DNA from: an uncultured Haemophilus sp.
Lineage (GTDB): Bacteria; Pseudomonadota; Gammaproteobacteria; Enterobacterales; Pasteurellaceae
Length of the DNA stretch: 6,664 bases
NCBI GenBank assembly: GCA_902482195.1
Contig: CABSZQ010000070.1
Coordinates: 1-6,664 of the forward strand
Direction of reading: 5' to 3'
Part shown: piece after piece, positions 1 through 4,925 of the stretch
Numbering within the stretch: position 1 is the stretch's first letter
Layout: each line of letters begins with the position of its first letter
Position numbers and translations under genes: made by a program
Notes under the pieces: generated by a model
Told to the model about the DNA's origin: nothing
Databases searched by the model: none
The model's input: the letters and a program-made list of their open reading frames with translations, nothing else

Positions 1-1444
1 GTTCGATACCCATTGAGCAAACTGCTTGTAATTCAGCCTCTTTGCCTTCTTCTTTTGCAATAACCCAAGGAGCTTTTTCATCAATATATTTATTGGCTTT
101 ATCAGTTAATGCCATGATTTCACGAATTGCTTTGTTATATTCGCGGTTTTCATAATAAATAGCGATTTGTTCAGCTTGTGCAGTAAATTCAGCAAAAAGT
201 GCTTCATCTTCTAATTTATCTGCTAATTTGCCTTCAAAGCGTTTTGTGATAAAGCCTGCATTACGAGAAGCTAAATTAACTAATTTATTAACGATATCCG
301 TATTGACACGTTGAACGAAATCTTCCAAGTTGAAATCAAGATCTTCAATACGATCGTTTAATTTAGCGGCGTAGTAATAACGCAAACATTCCGGGTCAAT
401 GTGATTTAAATAGGTGCTGGCTTGGATAAATGTACCGCGTGATTTTGACATTTTTGCGCCATATACGGTGACATAACCGTGAGCAAACACATTGGTTGGT
501 TTGCGGAATTCGCTACCTTCTAACATAGCCGGCCAGAATAGACTGTGGAAATATACGATATCTTTACCGATAAAGTGATAAAGTTCTGTATCGCTGTTTT
601 CGCCCCAGAATTCATTAAAATCAATGCCTTCACGATCGCAGAGATTTTTGAATGAAGCCATGTAGCCGATTGGGGCATCTAGCCAAACATAGAAGAATTT
701 ATCTTTTGCACCTGGAATTTCAAAACCAAAATAAGGGGCATCACGAGAGATATCCCATTGTTGTAAGCCGCTTTCAAACCATTCTTGCATTTTGTTTGCA
801 ATTTCAGGTTGAAGTGAACCAGAGCGAGTCCATTCTTTTAACATCCCTTCAAAAGCAGGCAAGTCAAAGAAGAAATGTTCAGATTCTTTGATGATTGGTG
901 TTGCACCAGATACAGCTGAACGAGGATTAATTAAATCCATCGGGCTATAAGTCGAAGCACAAACTTCGCAGTTATCACCATATTGATCTTCAGCTTTACA
1001 TTTTGGGCAAGTCCCTTTGACGAAACGATCCGGTAAGAACATGTTCTTTTCAGGATCGAATAACTGAGAAATGACTTTTGTTTTAATGAAGCCTTTTGCT
1101 TTTAATTTATTGTAAATGTCCGCAGTGAGTTGTTTATTTTCTTCACTGTGAGTAGAGTGATAGTTATCAAAACTGATATTAAAACCTGCAAAATCACGTA
1201 CGTGATCGGCTTTTGCTTTTGCGATTAATTCTTCTGGTGTGATACCTAATTTATCAGCATTAAGCATGATTGGTGTGCCGTGTGCATCATCAGCACACAC
1301 AAAATAAATTTTATTACCACGCATACGCTGAAAACGCACCCAAATATCTGCTTGAATGTGTTCTAACATATGGCCTAAATGAATGGCACCATTTGCATAA
1401 GGTAATGCACATGTGACTAAAATTTTACGAGGTTGAGTTGTCAT
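1..1444 (-). CDS. metG: Methionyl-tRNA synthetase (MetRS), 3' end missing
   Basis: This cytoplasmic class Ia synthetase charges tRNA-Met, including initiator tRNA, with methionine using ATP. The reading frame is open from the ATG at 1442-1444 to the left edge and gives 481 residues of a protein that is usually about 680. The ATP-binding HIGH-type motif reads HLGH at residues 22-25. A zinc-binding knuckle has cysteines 146, 149, 159 and 162, as in the E. coli-type enzyme. The KMSKS loop is at residues 331-335. The helical anticodon-binding domain follows and includes the KAPW motif; Trp460 corresponds to the anticodon-recognising Trp461 of E. coli. The missing ~200 residues would hold the end of that domain and the C-terminal tRNA-binding domain. 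A weak purine-rich ribosome site (AAGAGA) precedes the start. The gene is divergent from apbC/mrp. Family assignment is essentially certain; no disruption is seen in the visible part. Confidence 0.97.
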   Translation of the reverse strand, partial: MTTQPRKILVTCALPYANGAIHLGHMLEHIQADIWVRFQRMRGNKIYFVCADDAHGTPIMLNADKLGITPEELIAKAKADHVRDFAGFNISFDNYHSTHSEENKQLTADIYNKLKAKGFIKTKVISQLFDPEKNMFLPDRFVKGTCPKCKAEDQYGDNCEVCASTYSPMDLINPRSAVSGATPIIKESEHFFFDLPAFEGMLKEWTRSGSLQPEIANKMQEWFESGLQQWDISRDAPYFGFEIPGAKDKFFYVWLDAPIGYMASFKNLCDREGIDFNEFWGENSDTELYHFIGKDIVYFHSLFWPAMLEGSEFRKPTNVFAHGYVTVYGAKMSKSRGTFIQASTYLNHIDPECLRYYYAAKLNDRIEDLDFNLEDFVQRVNTDIVNKLVNLASRNAGFITKRFEGKLADKLEDEALFAEFTAQAEQIAIYYENREYNKAIREIMALTDKANKYIDEKAPWVIAKEEGKEAELQAVCSMGIE

Positions 1445-1528
1445 TATTTTTCTCTTATTCTTTTTGCAAAAATTGCGAGTATGTTACCCGATTAGTGCGA
1501 TTTTTTCTAGTTTAGTTATACTTTTAGC

Positions 1529-1558
1529 TTAACATTTGAGGGGGAAAAGGGGTAGAAT
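1529..1558 (+). promoter_or_regulatory. Sigma-70 type promoter for apbC/mrp
   Basis: The -35 box is TTAACA at 1529-1534 (5 of 6 matches to TTGACA) and the -10 box is TAGAAT at 1553-1558 (5 of 6 matches to TATAAT), separated by 18 bases. Transcription would begin near 1565 and give a leader of about 40 bases. The spacer contains a run of five G, four A and four G, unusual in this AT-rich setting. The call rests on hexamer matching only. Confidence 0.6.
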
Positions 1559-1594
1559 ATCCCTGACAAATTTACTCTACTACCTACTACTATT

Positions 1595-1600
1595 AAAGGA
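1595..1600 (+). promoter_or_regulatory. Ribosome binding site of apbC/mrp
   Basis: AAAGGA lies five bases before the ATG at 1606. It supports that codon as the start and gives a protein of the usual family length. Confidence 0.7.
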
Positions 1601-1605
1601 ATATT

Positions 1606-2718
1606 ATGGCAACTGCTTTTTCTGAAAATTTAACGGCAGAACAACAATCTCAGGTTCTGCAACTTTTCCAACAATTTCAACACCCAAGTTTGCAAAAAGA
1701 TTTAATCGCATTAAATACTTTGAAGAAAGTAGAAAAAGGCGGTGACGTATTACGCATTGAATTACAATTGCCTTTTGCATGGAACACTGGCGTGCAGCAA
1801 GTGAAACAACAGCTTTCTGATGCATTATTAAAAGCAACGGATAGCAAAGAAATCAAATGGGTAGTGAATTATCAAATCGCAACGTTAAAACGTGCGAATA
1901 ATCAACCCGCTGTAAAAGGTGTGAAGAACATCATTGCAGTGACTTCAGGTAAAGGCGGGGTAGGGAAATCATCCGTTTCGGTGAATCTTGCGCTTTCTTT
2001 ACAAGCTCAAGGTGCTCGCGTAGGGATCTTAGATGCAGATATTTACGGTCCATCTATTCCACATATGTTAGGTGCGCCGCATCAACGCCCAACCTCACCA
2101 GATAACCAACATATCACTCCAATTAAAGCGTATGGTTTATCTGCAAACTCGATTGGTTTCTTAATGGATGAAGACAACGCAACCATTTGGCGTGGTCCAA
2201 TGGCAAGTAGTGCATTAAGCCAGCTTTTAAACGAGACCTTGTGGGATAGTTTAGATTACTTAGTGATCGATATGCCTCCGGGTACAGGTGATATTCAGTT
2301 GACCCTTTCACAACAAATCCCAGTAACGGGTGCGGTAGTGGTCACAACACCACAAGATATTGCATTATTAGATGCGGTGAAAGGTGTATCGATGTTTGAA
2401 CGCGTATCTGTGCCAGTGTTAGGTATTGTGGAAAATATGTCTATGCATATTTGTAGCAATTGTGGACACCACGAAGCGATTTTTGGTACCGGTGGTGCAG
2501 AAAAAATGGCACAAAAATACAATGTGAAAGTATTAGGTCAGTTACCGTTGAATATCCAAGTTCGTCAAGATTTGGATGCGGGTAAACCAACCGTAGTTGC
2601 CGCACCAGACAGTGAAATTGCGAAATCTTTCTTAGATTTAGCGGAGAAAGTATCAACCGAGCTTTACTGGCAAGGTTCTGTGATTCCAAGCGAGATTTTA
2701 TTCCGCGAAGTGAAATAA
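1606..2718 (+). CDS. apbC: Mrp/ApbC family P-loop iron-sulfur cluster carrier protein
   Basis: This cytoplasmic ATPase of the Mrp/NBP35 branch of the MinD/ParA-like superfamily binds and transfers Fe-S clusters to apo-proteins. The protein has 370 residues, close to the 369 of E. coli Mrp. Residues 1 to about 95 form a DUF59/MIP18-like N-terminal domain. The deviant Walker A motif GKGGVGKSS is at residues 115-123 and carries the signature lysine 116. It is followed by LDADIYGPS, typical of the family, and by the switch-like segment VIDMPPGTGD. The conserved CxxC, which bridges a cluster at the dimer interface, is Cys283 and Cys286 in the context MHICSNCGHH. All key residues are present. A good promoter and ribosome site precede it, and a shared terminator follows 16 bases after the stop (counting to its A-tract). 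The divergent metG neighbour is a conserved arrangement in gammaproteobacteria, but no functional link to it is implied. The gene is also called mrp. Confidence 0.95.
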   Translation: MATAFSENLTAEQQSQVLQLFQQFQHPSLQKDLIALNTLKKVEKGGDVLRIELQLPFAWNTGVQQVKQQLSDALLKATDSKEIKWVVNYQIATLKRANNQPAVKGVKNIIAVTSGKGGVGKSSVSVNLALSLQAQGARVGILDADIYGPSIPHMLGAPHQRPTSPDNQHITPIKAYGLSANSIGFLMDEDNATIWRGPMASSALSQLLNETLWDSLDYLVIDMPPGTGDIQLTLSQQIPVTGAVVVTTPQDIALLDAVKGVSMFERVSVPVLGIVENMSMHICSNCGHHEAIFGTGGAEKMAQKYNVKVLGQLPLNIQVRQDLDAGKPTVVAAPDSEIAKSFLDLAEKVSTELYWQGSVIPSEILFREVK

Positions 2719-2741
2719 TCACAAAAACATCATAAAAATTA

Positions 2742-2750
2742 ACCGCACTT
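2742..2750 (-). repeat. DNA uptake signal sequence (USS)
   Basis: Exact ACCGCACTT, the complement of the Haemophilus-type USS core AAGTGCGGT. It is the left arm of the intergenic terminator hairpin. USS cores are recognised during DNA uptake by competent Pasteurellaceae. Confidence 0.9.
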
Positions 2751-2761
2751 TAGGTCATCCA

Positions 2762-2770
2762 AAGTGCGGT
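2762..2770 (+). repeat. DNA uptake signal sequence (USS)
   Basis: Exact AAGTGCGGT core followed by an AT-rich tract (TATTTTTTAT), as expected for the extended USS consensus. It is the right arm of the intergenic terminator hairpin. Confidence 0.92.
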
Positions 2771-2790
2771 TATTTTTTATCTAAATTTGC

Positions 2791-3420
2791 TTATTTTAAA
2801 TGATCCGCATCATTCATTTTCTCAACGTGAAAACCGTTCTCATCGTCATAATGTACAACACTAATTGATGTATTAATAAGTGATACCGATTTATCTTCAT
2901 CACGGTGGTTTTGCCAGGTTGCGCCGTTTAACAAGGCAAGCAATAAACGCAAGGTATGGCCATGAGACACAATAAGAATATTACCTTGATCGTGGATCTT
3001 AATAATATCTTGTAAGGCTTTCATGGCACGTTTGCCTAATTGTTCGAATGTTTCTCCGCCATTTACTTGAGCTTTGTAATTGGCAGGATCTTTAATGAGT
3101 TGTTTGAACTCTGGGTGTTCTCTTAACGTATCAACAACTTTGCCTTCCCAAGAACCAAAATACTGTTCGTTTAAACCTTGGTGATGGAAAAGGGGAATAT
3201 CACGTTCACCGATAATGTGAGAGGCGGTTGCGATAGTGCGGTTTAATACGCTGGAATAAGCAGCAATGAAAGGAATATGATTAAGTGCCACACCTGTTTT
3301 TTTCGCACCAATAACGCCTTCTTCTGTTAAAGGAGAATCGCCATGACCTTGCATTAAACCTTCTGTATTCCAAACAGTTTTACCATGGCGAATGAAATAA
3401 AAAGTTAGCTGTTTTTTCAT
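2791..3420 (-). CDS. Histidine phosphatase family protein (phosphoglycerate mutase-like)
   Basis: This is a 209-residue soluble enzyme of histidine phosphatase branch 1 (the cofactor-dependent phosphoglycerate mutase / broad-specificity phosphatase superfamily). The phosphate-accepting histidine is His12 in the motif IRHGKT (Arg11, His12, Gly13). Arg61 lies in the SSVLNRTIATA segment, where the second catalytic arginine is expected. The acid/base candidate is Glu85 in GLNE. The second catalytic histidine is His153 in VSHGHTLR. There is no signal peptide. The length suits a phosphatase better than a true glycolytic mutase (about 230-250 residues), but the substrate cannot be read from sequence; sugar phosphates, nucleotides and cofactor precursors are all possible. 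A weak GGA at 3429-3431 is the only ribosome site. A strong terminator stands directly upstream, so its promoter is unclear. It is convergent with apbC and shares a terminator with it. Confidence 0.92.
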   Translation of the reverse strand: MKKQLTFYFIRHGKTVWNTEGLMQGHGDSPLTEEGVIGAKKTGVALNHIPFIAAYSSVLNRTIATASHIIGERDIPLFHHQGLNEQYFGSWEGKVVDTLREHPEFKQLIKDPANYKAQVNGGETFEQLGKRAMKALQDIIKIHDQGNILIVSHGHTLRLLLALLNGATWQNHRDEDKSVSLINTSISVVHYDDENGFHVEKMNDADHLK

Positions 3421-3433
3421 TTTTCATGTCCAT

Positions 3434-3467
3434 AAAAAAGATTAAGGAAGCCGAAACTTCCTTAATC
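3434..3467 (-). terminator. Rho-independent terminator after the tolC-like gene
   Basis: On the minus strand a perfect 11-bp stem (GATTAAGGAAG with CTTCCTTAATC, plus-strand arms 3440-3450 and 3457-3467) encloses a 6-base loop and is followed by six T residues (3439-3434). The stem begins six bases after the stop codon at 3474-3476, so it is well placed to end the macB-tolC transcript. It also lies 13 bases before the phosphatase start at 3420. Confidence 0.9.
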
Positions 3468-3473
3468 ATGATT

Positions 3474-4841
3474 TTAACGGGAGTAATAACCTGCCATTGA
3501 ACTATATACGGCATTTTCTGCCTGAATGATGTTGTATTTTGCATTCAAGATAGAAAGTTGAGAACTTTTCTCTGTGTTTGCCGCGGCGAGCCATTCACGT
3601 AATTCAGATACACCCGCATTGTAACGATCACGATAGTATTTGGTGATACGTTGATTATAGCTGTGTGTTTTTTGCAAGTTAGCAAAGGCACTTTGCGCTT
3701 GTGTATAGGCGAAGTAGTTGGTATCTACATCATTCAAAGCTTTAGTAATACTTTGCTCGTAGTTTAAACGTGCGGTTTCATAATCGGCTTCAGAGATTTT
3801 CACGTTCCATTTTACGGTATTCCAGTTGAGGAATGGTAGGCTAATGCCGATTAAACCTGTACCAACTGGATTGTGCAATGCGTTACCGACTTTAGTGCCA
3901 CTTGATGTTAAGCTGCCGCCTAAAGTCACTTCTGGGAACCAACCTTTTTCGGTTGCTTTCGCATTTTTGAATGCACTGTTTAAGCGATATTGATAGCCTT
4001 TCACATCAGGACGATTCGCAATCACAGAAACAGGCACATTTAAATTCACGCCTACATTTTTTACATTAAGAATGTGTGGGAAGTTGATATTTAATGCTTC
4101 TTCTGGTTTTAAGTTCAGTAAGTTACGTAAAGTTTGTTCCGCTGTTTTACGTTGCGTTTGATAGTTGATTAAGTTGTTACGTGCGTTCAATACCGCTTGT
4201 TGTGCTTGATCTACGCTTGCGCTGTCTGCAACACCTTGTGATAAACGGCGTTGCATAATGCTGCTAATGTCATTGTAGTATTTAATGCTTTCTTGTGTGG
4301 TGTTGATCGCATCATTCAAGTAGGCAATTTGATAATAGGTTGTCACAACAGAGTTGATGAGTGAAAGTTTCGTTGCTTCTAAATCTTCAGCTGTTGCTTT
4401 ATGTGACCATTCTGCGGCATCTGCAGTATCTGCTAAACGTTGCCATAAATCTAACGTATAACTCACATTTAATGCACCTTGATGGCTTACTGCTGAGCTG
4501 CCACCGGTTTTCACATTTTTACTTGCGGAAGATTGGGTTGAACCGCTAAATGCAGGAATTAAATTTGCGCCTGCAAGGTTTGCATTATATAGAGCACGGT
4601 TTACGGCAATAGACGCTTTGGCTAAATCTTTGTTATTAACTAATGCTTGTTCTACTACACGATTTAATTGTGAATCATTGTAAAGCGCCCACCAGTTTTC
4701 TTTTACATTAAATTGTTTGGTGATTTCCGCATAATTTTGGTAATCCTGCTGGCTCGCTTTATAAGAATCGCCGATATTAGCACAACCTGCTAGAGCAGTT
4801 GTCATCGCGATTGCTAAGGTTAATTTTTTCATTTTTAACAT
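3474..4841 (-). CDS. TolC/NodT-type outer-membrane efflux lipoprotein
   Basis: This is the outer-membrane channel component of a tripartite efflux system. It would trimerise into a beta-barrel plus an alpha-helical periplasmic tunnel. The protein has 455 residues, typical of the OprM/NodT type of outer-membrane factors. It begins with a lipoprotein signal peptide ending in the lipobox LAGC. Cys20 is the predicted lipidated residue, followed by Ala, compatible with outer-membrane sorting. Family marks include WWALYNDSQL (50-59), the first OEP repeat ending near RRLSQGVADSASV (198-210), ANRPDV (275-280) opening the second OEP repeat, and YNAGVSELREWLAA (407-420). The ATG at 4841 is preferred over the Met4 codon because AAGG (4851-4854) lies nine bases upstream of it. 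It lies 84 bp downstream of macB in the same direction, so it is probably the cognate channel of that pump. A close counterpart could be the MacAB-linked TdeA of Aggregatibacter, but that is recalled and not tested here. Confidence 0.93.
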   Translation of the reverse strand: MLKMKKLTLAIAMTTALAGCANIGDSYKASQQDYQNYAEITKQFNVKENWWALYNDSQLNRVVEQALVNNKDLAKASIAVNRALYNANLAGANLIPAFSGSTQSSASKNVKTGGSSAVSHQGALNVSYTLDLWQRLADTADAAEWSHKATAEDLEATKLSLINSVVTTYYQIAYLNDAINTTQESIKYYNDISSIMQRRLSQGVADSASVDQAQQAVLNARNNLINYQTQRKTAEQTLRNLLNLKPEEALNINFPHILNVKNVGVNLNVPVSVIANRPDVKGYQYRLNSAFKNAKATEKGWFPEVTLGGSLTSSGTKVGNALHNPVGTGLIGISLPFLNWNTVKWNVKISEADYETARLNYEQSITKALNDVDTNYFAYTQAQSAFANLQKTHSYNQRITKYYRDRYNAGVSELREWLAAANTEKSSQLSILNAKYNIIQAENAVYSSMAGYYSR

Positions 4842-4850
4842 GGATTTTTT

Positions 4851-4854
4851 CCTT
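4851..4854 (-). promoter_or_regulatory. Ribosome binding site of the tolC-like gene
   Basis: AAGG on the minus strand (within GAAAGGAAAA) lies nine bases before the ATG ending at 4841. It decides between that ATG and the in-frame ATG three codons later, which has no purine-rich site at proper distance. Confidence 0.65.
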
Positions 4855-4865
4855 TCTTTTTAATT

Positions 4866-4906
4866 AAAGTGCGGTCAAAAATTAGTGAGAATTTTAACCG
4901 CTCTTT
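4866..4906. repeat. Imperfect inverted uptake-signal pair between macB and the tolC-like gene
   Basis: AAAGTGCGGT (4866-4875) faces ACCGCTCTTT (4897-4906); they pair except for one T-T mismatch. An inner AAAATT (4878-4883) and AATTTT (4890-4895) extend the stem around a 6-base loop. On the minus strand, the transcribed direction, the hairpin is followed by only three T before AATTAAAAAG, so it would be a weak terminator at best. It may instead protect or process the operon mRNA. Confidence 0.6.
4867..4875 (+). repeat. DNA uptake signal sequence (USS)
   Basis: Exact AAGTGCGGT core followed by the AT-rich tract CAAAAATTAG, in line with the extended Haemophilus-type USS. It forms the intact arm of the hairpin between macB and the tolC-like gene. 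Confidence 0.92.
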
Positions 4907-4918
4907 TGAGTTTTACAA
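4891..4918 (-). promoter_or_regulatory. Possible weak internal promoter for the tolC-like gene
   Basis: On the minus strand TTGTAA (4918-4913, 4 of 6 to the -35 consensus) and TAAAAT (4896-4891, 5 of 6 to the -10 consensus) are 16 bases apart, just upstream of the tolC-like gene. If real, it would allow channel expression independent of macB. Such matches are common in AT-rich DNA, so this is tentative. Confidence 0.22.
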
Positions 4919-4925
4919 AATTTCT

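Larger units (their letters stand above)
1445..1605. promoter_or_regulatory. Divergent metG / apbC intergenic region
   Basis: This 161-bp region separates the two divergent starts and must hold promoters for both genes. The plus-strand promoter for apbC is convincing and is listed separately. For metG (minus strand) the only -10-like hexamer I see is TATAAC, the complement of 1515-1520, without a good -35 box, so that promoter is only tentative. A perfect 12-bp palindrome TTTTTGCAAAAA lies at 1461-1472 in the metG leader. A G-rich polypurine block lies at 1538-1552. No small ORF or RNA gene is supported. Confidence 0.6.
2734..2778. terminator. Bidirectional terminator made of an inverted pair of uptake signals
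   Basis: AACCGCACTTT (2741-2751) and AAAGTGCGGTT (2761-2771) form a perfect 11-bp inverted repeat, 12 with the flanking T-A pair, around a 9-base loop. An A-tract lies to the left (2734-2738) and a T-tract to the right (2773-2778), so the RNA hairpin is followed by a U-run in both directions. It sits between the convergent stops of apbC (2718) and the histidine phosphatase (2791) and can serve both. Paired uptake signals acting as terminators are well known in Haemophilus. Confidence 0.88.

Noticed and set aside
652..891. Plus-strand 79-residue ORF
   Set aside because: It lies wholly inside metG on the opposite strand, has no ribosome site and no recognisable features.
3234..3242. TAGTGCGGT, a near match to the uptake signal
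   Set aside because: One mismatch in the core and it lies in the phosphatase coding region; a single near match is not enough to call it.
3383..3433. Short out-of-frame ORF starting with ATGGACATG just before and overlapping the phosphatase start
   Set aside because: It encodes only 17 residues, has no clear ribosome site and resembles nothing known; the ATGs look like chance in a short leader.
3769..3777. ACGTGCGGT-like near match to the uptake signal in the tolC-like gene
   Set aside because: One mismatch in the core and no AT-tract pattern after it; likely chance.
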